NCBI RefSeq assembly: GCF_900167135.1
Contig: NZ_FUWZ01000008.1
Span: forward strand, 124,001 to 188,000
Length of the DNA stretch: 64,000 nucleotides
Reading direction: 5' to 3'
DNA from: Chitinophaga eiseniae
Lineage (GTDB): Bacteria; Bacteroidota; Bacteroidia; Chitinophagales; Chitinophagaceae
How positions within the stretch are numbered: position 1 is the first letter of the stretch; each line of letters begins with the position of its first letter. Positions 32,943-42,259 of the stretch are shown in pieces. The notes under the pieces are model-generated. The model did no database searches and had not been told where the DNA came from. It was given only the letters and a program-made list of their open reading frames with translations. A program made the translations under genes and the position numbers.

Positions 32943-34649
32943 ATGAAACGTTTGACTTTTTTTATGCTGATGAACGTCCTGGCAGCAAATGCCGCACTTG
33001 CACAGGAAACCTGGATCACGAACGCCAGCCTTGTAGACCCTGCTAAACAGACCATCCGGCAGAGCATGACAGTAGTCCTGAAAGATGGCCTTATTACCGC
33101 CGTCCATAAAAAGAAAGCGCCTCCGCAGGCTACCACCATCGATGCGGCAGGAAAATACCTGATGCCCGGGCTAACGGACGCCCACGTACATTTTTTCCAA
33201 AGCGGCGGGCTGTACACACGGCCGGACATCATCGATCTTCGTAAAATCCGGCCCTATGCCGATGAAATAAAAGCAGTACATGCCGGCTTCGAACAACAAT
33301 TGCGACGGTATGTTCAAAACGGCATCACCACTGTATTTGACGTAGGTACCACCCGGCGCTTCCTGACACGAAGACAAGCCATCGAAGGATGGGCTGCCGC
33401 ACCACAGGTGTACATGGCCGGCCCTATTATCACCACTGGCCTGATCCACCGTTATGACAGCCTGCAGGACGACACCCCTTTTATTCTGGCCACCGACGCC
33501 GCAGCTGGTCGCAGGCTGGTACAGGAACAGCTGCCCTGGCAGCCGGACCTGATCAAACTGCTGATATCATCCGATAGCGAAGCACCGAAAAACTACCTGC
33601 CCATCGTGGAGGCTGTCATCGACGAAGCGCATCACCACGGTCTCCGGGTGGCTGTACATGCCACCACGCTGGAGACCGCCCGCCAGGCGGCGGAAGCAGA
33701 CGCCGATTACCTCGTTCACAACGTGGAATCCGAAACTATCGACGACGCCTTCGTGGCGCTGCTCAAAAAGAAGAAAATAGTCGTCTGCCCTGCCCTGTCG
33801 GTTAAAAACGGCTACCTGCACACCTTCGACCAGTCACGCGTATTCACTACCCGCGAACTGAATTATGCCGAACCATTTGCACTGGGCAGCGTGTATGACA
33901 TGAAACAGCTGCCGGATACCGCCATCGCCCGCCTGTATAAAATGAAGGCCGATGAGCGGCAGGAACGGACCGCAGCAGCAGTACGCCTCAACCAGCAGAA
34001 CCTCAAAAAACTAAGCGATGCCGGCGTACACATCGTCAGCGGGTCCGATGCGGGCAACATCGGCACACTACACGCCGTCAGCCTCCTGCCGGAGCTGCTG
34101 CTGATGCAGCAAAGCGGCATGAGCAACTGGCAGGTAATACAGGCCGCCACCATCAACGCCGCTGGTATCCTGGACCGCCCCGGCTACACCGGCAACATCA
34201 CGGCAGGACAACCCGCCAATATGCTGTTGCTGGAGGGCGACCCCACCACCGATCTCGGACAGTTGGAGCATATCCGCCTCGTTATCCGGAAAGGACAGGT
34301 AATAAGTCCGGACACCCTGGTGCATCATAGTACGGAATCACTCGTACAGCAACAGCTCAACGCCTATAATACGCGCAACATGGAAGCTTTCCTGGAACCC
34401 TACGCAGAAGACGTGGAATTGTTTGCCTTTCCCGACAAACTGGTATGCCGCGGAAAGGAACAAATGCGGAAAGTATATCACTTTTTTAACCTGGCCAGCC
34501 TGCTTCATTGCCGCATTGAGAAACGCATCATCGAGGGGAACTTTGTGATCGACGAAGAACATATTCTCGATGACCACGGCAGGAAAAGAGGTACTGCTGT
34601 TTACCACATACAAAACGGGAAAATCAGGAAAGTGTTTTTTATCAATTAA
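32943..34649 (+). CDS. Secreted amidohydrolase fused to an NTF2/SnoaL-like domain
   Basis: A 568-residue exported protein (signal FFMLMNVLAANAALAQE). Residues ~20-445 are an imidazolonepropionase-like amidohydrolase (TIM-barrel metal enzyme): GLTDAHVHFF with the metal-binding His-x-His, a downstream metal His in RVAVHATTLE, and VSGSDAGN with the catalytic Asp. Residues ~470-568 have the layout of an NTF2/SnoaL-like domain (LNAYNTRNMEAFLEPYAEDV, GTAVYHIQNGKIRKVFFI). The fusion of a periplasmic amidohydrolase to an NTF2-like domain is unusual. The enzyme probably hydrolyses a cyclic amide or dipeptide-like compound; the fused domain could bind a ligand or form dimers. A terminator follows 25 bases after the stop. 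Confidence 0.88.
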   Translation: MKRLTFFMLMNVLAANAALAQETWITNASLVDPAKQTIRQSMTVVLKDGLITAVHKKKAPPQATTIDAAGKYLMPGLTDAHVHFFQSGGLYTRPDIIDLRKIRPYADEIKAVHAGFEQQLRRYVQNGITTVFDVGTTRRFLTRRQAIEGWAAAPQVYMAGPIITTGLIHRYDSLQDDTPFILATDAAAGRRLVQEQLPWQPDLIKLLISSDSEAPKNYLPIVEAVIDEAHHHGLRVAVHATTLETARQAAEADADYLVHNVESETIDDAFVALLKKKKIVVCPALSVKNGYLHTFDQSRVFTTRELNYAEPFALGSVYDMKQLPDTAIARLYKMKADERQERTAAAVRLNQQNLKKLSDAGVHIVSGSDAGNIGTLHAVSLLPELLLMQQSGMSNWQVIQAATINAAGILDRPGYTGNITAGQPANMLLLEGDPTTDLGQLEHIRLVIRKGQVISPDTLVHHSTESLVQQQLNAYNTRNMEAFLEPYAEDVELFAFPDKLVCRGKEQMRKVYHFFNLASLLHCRIEKRIIEGNFVIDEEHILDDHGRKRGTAVYHIQNGKIRKVFFIN

Positions 34650-34673
34650 TGGTCATTAATAGTCCAAATAACC

Positions 34674-34697
34674 AAAGGGATGCTGAGGCATCCCTTT
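34674..34697. terminator. Intrinsic terminator after the amidohydrolase gene
   Basis: AAAGGGATGC / GCATCCCTTT, a 10-bp perfect stem with a 4-base loop; the plus-strand tail is TTTTCG. It lies between the amidohydrolase and the convergent gene remnant and can serve both. Confidence 0.8.
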
Positions 34698-34701
34698 TCG
34701 T

Positions 34702-34848
34702 TTATAAGCCTGTGGGTCGATATACAATTTGTCCCTTGCTGATCAGCGACCTGACCGGCGATACCCGGGATACCGCTTCTGCCGAACAACCGGCGTGTAT
34801 CAGCACCATATCCGCTGCATCGCCGGCTTTGGATACAGGAGCGAAAGT
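34702..34848 (-). pseudogene. C-terminal remnant of a cytosine-deaminase-like amidohydrolase
   Basis: On the minus strand this frame reads 48 codons (TFAPVSKAGDAADMVLIHAG, then CSAEAVSRVSPVRSLISKGQ) ending in a TAA, which matches the very end of CodA-type cytosine deaminases/amidohydrolases (...DLVLI.A..AEAV....P.R.VI..G..V). An in-frame TGA stands at about 34855-34857, and no other coding sequence continues it upstream, so more than 350 residues with all metal ligands are missing. It survives beside a terminator that once ended it. Similarity is by eye and short; the direction and ending are the best evidence. Confidence 0.5.
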
Positions 34849-34886
34849 ATCCCTTCAAAATTGCAACATGGTTATTATAATAGTTC

Positions 34887-34916
34887 TTTATCTGTATGCA
34901 AAATGTGTTATTTTTG
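34887..34916 (+). promoter_or_regulatory. Candidate promoter of the metal-efflux operon
   Basis: TATTTTTG (34909-34916) matches TAnnTTTG; TTTA at 34887-34890 (spacer 18) is a one-mismatch -33 element. The expected transcription start falls at or next to GTG 34922. Confidence 0.5.
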
Positions 34917-34921
34917 TTCCA

Positions 34922-35230
34922 GTGAGATTTTTTGCAGTCATATTGAGCATTGTCCTGTTGGCGCTTGGCACGATATCGTGCAGCGATGAGTTGCCGCTGT
35001 CCGGTATGGCAGGCAGCAGCTACCAGGCGGACAACACCACGCATCAGCATGAGCATAAAGATTTCTGTTCCCCGTTTTGTGCCTGCAGCTGTTGCGCTGC
35101 GCCCGTGATTATCTCTCTTGTATATTTCGCACCGGTTCCGGCCTCCCATACCATTTTTAGTTACTCCGAAATGCCCGCCGGCATTATTTCTGACCTTCCA
35201 CAGCCTGTATGGCAGCCTCCCCGGGCCTGA
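34922..35230 (+). CDS. Small Cys/His-rich membrane protein (DUF6660-like) of a metal-efflux operon
   Basis: A 102-residue protein of a family found upstream of CusA-type pumps in Bacteroidota. From GTG 34922 it has a hydrophobic signal (FFAVILSIVLLALGTISCS), a metal-binding-like stretch His-Gln-His-Glu-His...CSPFCACSCC, a second hydrophobic segment and the family ending WQPPRA. The Cys/His cluster may bind copper, zinc or a similar ion. A start at ATG 34868 is possible, but it would lie upstream of the predicted transcription start, so I prefer GTG. It precedes the pump gene by 218 bases. The exact function of the family is unknown to me. Confidence 0.65.
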   Translation: MRFFAVILSIVLLALGTISCSDELPLSGMAGSSYQADNTTHQHEHKDFCSPFCACSCCAAPVIISLVYFAPVPASHTIFSYSEMPAGIISDLPQPVWQPPRA

Positions 35231-35448
35231 TCCATCACTTTCCCTACTGATTGATTGTCTTTTGCCTGCAAATGCGGCAAACAGCTTCCCGTAAACTTCC
35301 GTGTCATTGTTGTCATTGGTGAAAAGCAGCATCGTACCCGTTCGTGCAACGGACTTCCCATGCCTGTAAACAGCCGGCAATGACGAAGTGTATGAACGTT
35401 TTTCAGCGCTCATCGGGCCTATCCTTTTTATACAATTTACCATTACGT

Positions 35449-38400
35449 ATGCTGAACAGAATTATTCATTTTAGTATAAAGAACAAGTTGATCATCGGCC
35501 TGTTCACACTCGCGCTGATTGTCTGGGGTGTCTGGAGCGCCCTGCGTTTGCCGGTGGACGCCGTACCGGATATCACCAACAACCAGGTACAGATCATCAC
35601 CCAAACGCCTACACTCGCAGCACAGGAAACAGAGCAACTGGTCACCTACCCGATTGAACAAAGCCTGGCCAACCTGCCGGACCTGGTGGAAATGCGTTCC
35701 ATTTCCAGGTTTGGCCTGTCCGTCATCACCGTGGTGTTCGAAGACGATGTGGACATCTATTTTGCCCGTCAGCTTATCGGCGAAAAACTGAAGGAAGCGG
35801 AACAGAGGATACCCAAAGGCATCGGCACGCCTGAGCTGGCACCGGTCAGCACCGGGCTGGGCGAAGTGTATCAATATATCCTTCACCCCAAAAAAGGGTC
35901 AGAAAACAAGTATACCGCCATGGACCTCCGCACCATGCAGGACTGGATCGTGGCCCGGCAGTTGTATGGCACCAAGGGCATCGCAGAAGTGAACAGCTTC
36001 GGCGGACTGCTGAAGCAGTACGAAGTGGCGGTCAACCCGGCCAAACTCAAAGGCATGAACATCACCATGTCTGAGATTTTTAATGCGCTGGCCAAAAACA
36101 ATGAAAATACCGGCGGCGCCTATATCGATAAAAAGCCCAGTGCCTACTTTATCAGAGGTATTGGTCTTGTCGGCAATATGGAAGACATCCGCAACATCGC
36201 CGTCAAGTCCGTAAACGGTATTCCCGTGCTGGTAAGAGATGTGGCAGACGTGAGGCTAGGCAACGCTATCCGCTATGGTTCCGTTACCTACAACGGAGAG
36301 AAGGAAGTCGTAGGCGGCATCGTGATGATGCTGAAAGGCGCTAACAGTGCCGCTGTTGTTACCCGCGTAAAGGAAAAACTCAAAACCATCCAAAAATCTT
36401 TACCCGAAGATGTGGTGATCGAGGCGTATCTTGACAGGACCAACCTGGTGGACAGGGCGATCAACACCGTAAAAACCAACCTCATCGAAGGCGCCCTGAT
36501 CGTTATTTTCGTACTGGTACTGTTCCTCGGCAATTTCCGGGCAGGGCTGATCGTGGCGTCTGCCATCCCCCTGTCTATGTTGTTTGCGCTGGGGATGATG
36601 AACGCCTTTGGCGTCAGCGCCAACCTGATGAGTCTCGGCGCTATTGACTTCGGGCTGATCGTGGACGGCGCCGTGATCATTGTGGAAGCCACGCTGCATC
36701 ACCTGGCGCTGCGGACATCCACCCAAAAACTCACGCAGGCGGAAATGGACGAGGAAGTTTATCTTTCTGCTTCCAGGATACGTAACAGCGCTGCTTTCGG
36801 GGAGATCATCATCATGATCGTGTATATCCCTATCCTCACGCTGGTAGGCATAGAAGGTAAGATGTTCAAGCCTATGGCGCAGACCGTGGCCTTCGCCATC
36901 CTGGGAGCGCTGATATTGTCGCTGACCTACATCCCGATGGTGAGTGCGCTGATACTCCCGAAAACGGTATCGCATAAAAAGAATTTCTCCGACAGGATCA
37001 TGGACTTCTTCCATAAGTTATACGCGCCGGTACTGGCCTGGGCTATCCGTTTCAAAGTAGCGGTGATAGCGGTTACCGTCGCCATCTTCGGCATCGCGGT
37101 ATTGCTCTTCGCCCGTATGGGCGGCGAGTTTATCCCGCAACTGGAAGAAGGGGATTTTGCTTTTCACTGTATCCTGCCGCAGGGCACTTCCCTGTCGCAG
37201 AGCATTGAAACGTCCATGCAGGCCAGCCGGATCATCCGCACTTTCCCTGAAGTGAAAATGGTGGTGGGCAAAACCGGCAGCGCCGAAGTGCCTACCGATC
37301 CGATGCCGCCGGAAGCGACCGACCTGATGGTGCTGCTGAAACCGAAGTCAGCATGGACGACGGTGAAGACCTACAACCAGCTGGCCGACTCCATTATGGA
37401 GAAGCTGGAGGTAATACCCGGCGTGTTCTTTGAGGCCAACCAGCCTATTCAGATGCGTTTCAACGAACTGATGACCGGTGTAAGGCAGGATGTGGCCATC
37501 AAGATCTTTGGCGAGAATATAGACACGCTGGCTGCCCTGGCGCCGAAAGTAGCCGCTATCGTGCAATCGGTGAAAGGCGCCACAGAGCCGCAGATCGAAA
37601 GGACCACCGGCCTGCCGCAGATCACCATACAATACGACCGGGCCAAGATAGCGGCTTACGGCATGAATGTGGAAGACATCAACCGTACCGTACGCACCGC
37701 TTTTGCCGGTGAAGCTGCAGGCGTCGTTTTCGAGAACGAACGTAAGTTCGATATGGTTGTAAGGCTGGACAGCGCGAGCCGTTCCTCCATTGACGATGTG
37801 CGCGACCTGTTTGTGGCGCTGCCTGACGGCAACCAGATCCCGCTGTCCCAGCTGGCGAATATCTCTTTTAAGGAAGGGCCGGCGCAGATCAGCCGTGAAG
37901 GGGGCCGGCGCCGTATTGTGGTGGGCTTCAACGTCAAAAACAGGGACGTACAAAGTGTGGTGAAAGATATACAACAGCAACTGGGAGCTGCCAATCTTCT
38001 GCCGTCAGGCTATTATTATACTTACGGCGGTACCTTCGAAAACCTTCAGAAGGCATCCGCCCGGCTGATGATTGCCGTACCGGTAGCCCTGGCGCTGATA
38101 TTTATGCTGCTGTATTTCACCTTCCGCTCCATTAAAGAGTCGGTACTGATCTTTACAGCGATCCCTATGAGCGCCATCGGCGGAGTGTTTGCGCTGCTGC
38201 TGAGAGGTATGCCTTTCAGCATATCCGCCGGCGTAGGCTTCATCGCTTTGTTTGGCGTAGCAGTATTGAACGGGATCGTGCTGATCAGCACCTTCAATAA
38301 TCTCGAGAAAGAAGGTTTCACTGACGTTATCAAACGGGTGATCGAAGGAACGAAGATCAGGCTGCGTCCTGTATTGATGACCGCCACCGTGGCTTCTTTC

Positions 38401-39774
38401 GGCTTTCTGCCCATGGCCTTGTCCCGCGGTGCGGGTGCGGAAGTGCAACGGCCGCTGGCGACGGTGGTGATCGGCGGACTGGTAACGGCCACCTTCCTGA
38501 CGCTGGTAGTGCTGCCGTTGTTATACATCCTCTTCAGCGAAGGCTTCAAACGCCAATTACCACCGGCCGTCGCGGCGGCTGCGTTGCTTGGCTTGCTGAT
38601 CGTTCCCGGCGCCGTTTCCGCACAGGGAGTACCGGGCAAACGGTTAGGCGTAAACGAAGTATTGTCGATGGCGCAACAGAACCTGCAATATAACATCAAC
38701 GCCGCACAGGTGAACCGGACGAAGGTACAGGTCCGTTCTGCGGGCATGTTGCCTAAGACCGGTGTATTTGCAGAGAATGAAGACCTGCGGCCCAGCGACC
38801 ATACCGGCATCCTGAAAGTGGGCGTGTCCCAGGGGGTGGCCTGGCCGGGACTGTACAAGGCACAGAAAAAACTGTACACGGAACAGGCGAAGTATTATGA
38901 AGTGAATGGCGCTGTATTGAATGTGTCTGTCAAGAGAGATATCCGGCAGGTGTATTATCAACTGTGGTACCTGAATGAAAAATCGAACCTCTACCTGCAG
39001 CTGGACAGTATCTACCAATCCCTGTCCGACGCAGCGGTGCTGCGGGTACGGGCAGGCGAAAATCCGGGATTGGACAGTATCTCGGCGCAGGCCAAACAGA
39101 AAGAACTACAGGCACAGCTGCAACAGCTGCATGACGATATGACCATCCAGCAGCAGTCCCTGAAACAGTTGCTGAATACCGAAGACGCCATTCTTCCGGT
39201 GAATCAGCCCCTCGAAAAAATCGGGTTCGTTTTTGCCGGTCCGGCCACTGACACCGTACACCCTACCCTCGCGCTGCAACAGCAGAACGTGAATATCGCC
39301 TCGGCGGGCGTAGCGGTGGCGAAGAATGAAAACCGCCCTGAATTTTCCGGCAGGTTTTTCAGTCAGCGGCTCTATGGCGTAAAAGATCCTTTCAGTGGCT
39401 TTTCCGTAACAGCCTCTGTGCCGCTGTTTGGCCTCGGCGCCTACCGGAACAAGGTAAGGGCCGCGCAGGCGGAAGCGGATGTGCAGCAGCAACAGCTGGC
39501 CTATAATAAACAGGTATTCAGTACCCAACAGTCACAGATGACGAAGGAAGTGGAGAAGAACAACCGCATGCTCGTCTTTTATGAGAGCTCCGGCCTTAAA
39601 CAGGCGCAGGAGATCATCAAAGCGGCAGCCCTGGCCTACCGTTCAGGCGAAATCAGTTTTGCCGAGCTGTCTCAGTTCCTTACACAGGCGATTACGATCA
39701 GGCAGAACTACCTCGACGTACTGAATGCCTACAATCAGGCGGTTATTCAACACAACTATTTCAACAATCTGTAA
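35449..39774 (+). CDS. CusA/CzcA-type heavy-metal RND pump fused to a TolC-like outer-membrane factor
   Basis: A 1,441-residue fusion. Residues 1-~1030 are a heavy-metal efflux RND pump: first helix FSIKNKLIIGLFTLALIVWG, the VPDITNNQVQIITQTP signature, and the proton-relay helix IDFGLIVDGAVIIVEA with its two acidic residues. After the last pump helices comes a segment (residues ~1034-1059) that reads like a signal peptide ending VSA-Q, then ~380 residues with TolC/OEP features: coiled-coil helices and Gln-rich repeats (ELQAQLQQLHDDMTIQQQSL, RAAQAEADVQQQQLAYNK). Normal partners are separate CusA and CusC. The start ATG 35449 precedes the first helix. The CusB-like adaptor gene follows after 21 bases. 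It probably exports Cu(I), Ag(I), Zn or Co. Confidence 0.92.
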   Translation: MLNRIIHFSIKNKLIIGLFTLALIVWGVWSALRLPVDAVPDITNNQVQIITQTPTLAAQETEQLVTYPIEQSLANLPDLVEMRSISRFGLSVITVVFEDDVDIYFARQLIGEKLKEAEQRIPKGIGTPELAPVSTGLGEVYQYILHPKKGSENKYTAMDLRTMQDWIVARQLYGTKGIAEVNSFGGLLKQYEVAVNPAKLKGMNITMSEIFNALAKNNENTGGAYIDKKPSAYFIRGIGLVGNMEDIRNIAVKSVNGIPVLVRDVADVRLGNAIRYGSVTYNGEKEVVGGIVMMLKGANSAAVVTRVKEKLKTIQKSLPEDVVIEAYLDRTNLVDRAINTVKTNLIEGALIVIFVLVLFLGNFRAGLIVASAIPLSMLFALGMMNAFGVSANLMSLGAIDFGLIVDGAVIIVEATLHHLALRTSTQKLTQAEMDEEVYLSASRIRNSAAFGEIIIMIVYIPILTLVGIEGKMFKPMAQTVAFAILGALILSLTYIPMVSALILPKTVSHKKNFSDRIMDFFHKLYAPVLAWAIRFKVAVIAVTVAIFGIAVLLFARMGGEFIPQLEEGDFAFHCILPQGTSLSQSIETSMQASRIIRTFPEVKMVVGKTGSAEVPTDPMPPEATDLMVLLKPKSAWTTVKTYNQLADSIMEKLEVIPGVFFEANQPIQMRFNELMTGVRQDVAIKIFGENIDTLAALAPKVAAIVQSVKGATEPQIERTTGLPQITIQYDRAKIAAYGMNVEDINRTVRTAFAGEAAGVVFENERKFDMVVRLDSASRSSIDDVRDLFVALPDGNQIPLSQLANISFKEGPAQISREGGRRRIVVGFNVKNRDVQSVVKDIQQQLGAANLLPSGYYYTYGGTFENLQKASARLMIAVPVALALIFMLLYFTFRSIKESVLIFTAIPMSAIGGVFALLLRGMPFSISAGVGFIALFGVAVLNGIVLISTFNNLEKEGFTDVIKRVIEGTKIRLRPVLMTATVASFGFLPMALSRGAGAEVQRPLATVVIGGLVTATFLTLVVLPLLYILFSEGFKRQLPPAVAAAALLGLLIVPGAVSAQGVPGKRLGVNEVLSMAQQNLQYNINAAQVNRTKVQVRSAGMLPKTGVFAENEDLRPSDHTGILKVGVSQGVAWPGLYKAQKKLYTEQAKYYEVNGAVLNVSVKRDIRQVYYQLWYLNEKSNLYLQLDSIYQSLSDAAVLRVRAGENPGLDSISAQAKQKELQAQLQQLHDDMTIQQQSLKQLLNTEDAILPVNQPLEKIGFVFAGPATDTVHPTLALQQQNVNIASAGVAVAKNENRPEFSGRFFSQRLYGVKDPFSGFSVTASVPLFGLGAYRNKVRAAQAEADVQQQQLAYNKQVFSTQQSQMTKEVEKNNRMLVFYESSGLKQAQEIIKAAALAYRSGEISFAELSQFLTQAITIRQNYLDVLNAYNQAVIQHNYFNNL

Positions 39775-39795
39775 ATAATTTAAGCTTTGTATACA

Positions 39796-41094
39796 ATGAG
39801 CAGGAAAATTATCATCACCACCTTATGTGCAGGCGCCCTCTGGCTGACCGCATGCTCCGGCAACGGCGGAGCAGAAAAAGAAGCGCAGGCCAATGATGAA
39901 AAAGGACATAAAGAAGAGCATGAAAACCCCAATACGGTCACATTTTCCCGGAACCAGATCAACAGTATCGGGATCAGTATTGGCGGCATAGAAAGCAAAC
40001 AACTGACCTCATCGCTCAAAACCAATGGTACGTTACGGGTGCCCAATCAGAACAAGGCGACGGTCAACTCGCTCTACAGCGGGGTCATTAAGACGCTACT
40101 GATCCAGCCGGGCAACACCGTTAAAAAAGGTCAGGTGATTGCCACCATCAGCAATCCTTCTTTCGTACAGTCGCAAAGTGATTACCTTAGTGTCATGACC
40201 AGGCTGAAACTGGCGGAACAGGAAGTAACGCGTCAACGCGAACTGACGGCCGGCAATGCAGGCGCCCTGAAGAACCTGCAGGCAGCAGAAACAGCCTTCA
40301 AAACCTTACAGACCGAGAAGTCTACCTTAGGCCAGCAAATCAGGATGATGGGCATCAACCCTGAGCGGCTGTCAAATGGCAAACTGATCTCCAGCCTTTC
40401 TGTGCTCAGTCCTATCAGTGGCGTCGTCAGCGATGTAAAGGTGCAGATCGGCAGCTATGTAGACCTTACCTCCACCATTGCGGACATCGTAGACAACAGT
40501 CAGCTTCACCTGGATTTGTTTGTGTACGAAAAAGATCTCTCCAAACTGAAAGACGGACAGACGATCCACTTCACCCTGACCAACAATCCAGGCAAAGAGT
40601 ACGACGCAGAGATCTTTTCGCTGGGCGCTACTTTTGAAGGGGAATCAAAGGCGGTGACCGTACACGCCAAAGTAAAAGGTGACAAGGCCGGCTTAATAGA
40701 CGGGATGAACATCACCGCTGTTATCAGCCTGGAAAAGGCCACCGTGCAGGCGATACCGACTGATGCCATTGTCAGCTACCAGGGACAGGATTATATCTTC
40801 TTTGTTACTGATGAACACGCAGAAGACGAACATCACCAGGGGACGGAAAGCGGCCATGACCACAGTTCCGGAGAAGCGCATGACCATAAGGAAGAAGGTG
40901 GTAAAAAAGCAGAGAGCAATCACGGTACCGGCATGACATTCGAGAAAATACCCGTGGCAAAAGGCACTACCGACATCGGCTATACGGAAATTACGTTGCT
41001 GAAGGAAATACCCGCCGGCTCGAAGATCGTGGTGAAAGGCGCTTTTTTTGTGCTGGCAAAAATGACGAATGCCGGCGAAGGGCATGAACATTAA
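39796..41094 (+). CDS. Efflux RND periplasmic adaptor (CusB/CzcB type) lipoprotein
   Basis: A 432-residue membrane-fusion protein. It has a lipoprotein signal (GALWLTAC, Cys17), a lipoyl/beta-barrel half (VNSLYSGVIKTLLIQPGNTV, then KKGQVIATISNPSF), a helical hairpin (TRLKLAEQEVTRQRELTAGN) and a beta-barrel with membrane-proximal domain (SPISGVVSDVKVQIGSYVDL). Near residue 340 an insertion very rich in His, Asp and Glu (EDEHHQGTESGHDHSSGEAH) may buffer metal ions. It links the pump in the inner membrane to the fused TolC-like part. The gene sits 21 bases after the pump gene and is last in the operon. I start at ATG 39796 rather than 39787. Confidence 0.9.
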   Translation: MSRKIIITTLCAGALWLTACSGNGGAEKEAQANDEKGHKEEHENPNTVTFSRNQINSIGISIGGIESKQLTSSLKTNGTLRVPNQNKATVNSLYSGVIKTLLIQPGNTVKKGQVIATISNPSFVQSQSDYLSVMTRLKLAEQEVTRQRELTAGNAGALKNLQAAETAFKTLQTEKSTLGQQIRMMGINPERLSNGKLISSLSVLSPISGVVSDVKVQIGSYVDLTSTIADIVDNSQLHLDLFVYEKDLSKLKDGQTIHFTLTNNPGKEYDAEIFSLGATFEGESKAVTVHAKVKGDKAGLIDGMNITAVISLEKATVQAIPTDAIVSYQGQDYIFFVTDEHAEDEHHQGTESGHDHSSGEAHDHKEEGGKKAESNHGTGMTFEKIPVAKGTTDIGYTEITLLKEIPAGSKIVVKGAFFVLAKMTNAGEGHEH

Positions 41095-41116
41095 GCCGGA
41101 CGAAAAGATAAAACCT

Positions 41117-41152
41117 AAAAAAGGCCGCTCCCACAACAGGAGGCGGCCTTTT
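41117..41152 (+). terminator. Intrinsic terminator after the metal-efflux operon
   Basis: A-run, then AAGGCCGCTCC / GGAGGCGGCCTT stem with one bulge, ended by TTTT. It closes the pump/adaptor unit. Confidence 0.8.
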
Positions 41153-41279
41153 CCATAGGGGAGTTTTTCCAATTTCCCGAAAAACGAGCGCGACCATTAT
41201 TAAGCCTGTCGTTTTTTTGTTATTTTTATGATTAAACCTTTTCTGAAGGTTTTAGTGATGAGATTTAACATAACCTGAA

Positions 41280-42182
41280 ATGAAAATAATTGTTGAGAAG
41301 CTCCCACTTTCCGATAATACCTCGTTTGTCGCACGAACTTATAGTACCCCCAATTTCGAAGTACCCTGGCACAGGCACATCGAACTGGAATTAATTTTAA
41401 TAAAAGAAGGTGCTGGAATTAGTTTTATCGGTAACCATGTTGGAAGATTTGAAACAGGTGACATCTTCTTCATTGGGTCAAATGTTCCACATACTTTCCA
41501 GAGAAATCCCGACCAGGCTACAAGCGCTGTGGTCGTGCAATTCAAAGCAGACTTTTTAGGAAATGTTTTTTTGAAATTGCCGGAAAGCAAAGACCTTTTG
41601 AAGTTGTTTGAAATCTCTTTGCATGGACTTGCCATTGAGGGTAAAAGTAAGCCCGCGCTGGCTTCGCTGATCCTTTCGCTGGAAAACCAAACAGGGCTAA
41701 AGCGTATCATATTATTATGTGAATGCCTTGATCTCATTACGAGAAGTAAAGATTATACTTTACTTTCCACGCAAATGGAGACAGGATTGAATGCAGAAAA
41801 GCAGGAACGTATTGATCAGATCTTCCAGTTCACATTGGAGCACTTCAAACGGCCCATTCAAATTTCGGAAATTGCAAAAACGGTTGGATTAAGCGTTCCC
41901 ACTTTTTGTAATTATTTCAAAAAGTGTACAAAGAAAAAATACATTGACTTTTTGAACGAAATAAGGATAGGATATGCCTGTAAACTATTGATAGACACCC
42001 AGAAAAGTATCTCCGATATCTGTTACGAGAGTGGCTTCAACACGTTGGCCCATTTCAATAATCAGTTCCGTAAGTTTCATAACACAACCCCTTCAGGTTA
42101 CAGGAAAGCCTTTCTTAGCGCGGGAGACCTGGAAAAGATATCACTTGTTGACAGGGAAGTATATGAAACGGGGAATGAGTGA
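41280..42182 (+). CDS. AraC-family transcriptional regulator
   Basis: A 300-residue regulator with an N-terminal cupin domain (PWHRHIELELILIKEGAGIS, with a His pair) and a C-terminal double helix-turn-helix (IQISEIAKTVGLSVPTFCNY and ISDICYESGFNTLAHFNNQF). Its codons are more A+T-rich than those of most genes in the window, a trait shared with the GMC dehydrogenase pair 236 bases downstream. The three genes may have arrived together and the regulator may control the dehydrogenase. The inducer, perhaps a sugar, is not known. Confidence 0.87.
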   Translation: MKIIVEKLPLSDNTSFVARTYSTPNFEVPWHRHIELELILIKEGAGISFIGNHVGRFETGDIFFIGSNVPHTFQRNPDQATSAVVVQFKADFLGNVFLKLPESKDLLKLFEISLHGLAIEGKSKPALASLILSLENQTGLKRIILLCECLDLITRSKDYTLLSTQMETGLNAEKQERIDQIFQFTLEHFKRPIQISEIAKTVGLSVPTFCNYFKKCTKKKYIDFLNEIRIGYACKLLIDTQKSISDICYESGFNTLAHFNNQFRKFHNTTPSGYRKAFLSAGDLEKISLVDREVYETGNE

Positions 42183-42227
42183 CCCCTCCCCCTGATTAAA
42201 ATACTTTATATTTTCAATAAAATACCA

Positions 42228-42259
42228 TTTGTCGGGACCTTTGTTTGACCCTAATTTTA
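42228..42259 (+). promoter_or_regulatory. Candidate promoter of the GMC dehydrogenase operon
   Basis: TTTG (42228-42231), a 20-base spacer and TAATTTTA (42252-42259, one mismatch). The leader to ATG 42418 would be about 150 bases and contains a small inverted repeat (GATAAC...GTTATC, ~42275-42296). No other gene is seen between 42183 and 42417. Confidence 0.5.

Noticed and set aside
34646-35443. 265-codon minus-strand frame opposite the DUF6660-like gene
   Set aside because: Different frame from the cytosine-deaminase-like tail, low-complexity Arg/Gln-rich product and no domain.
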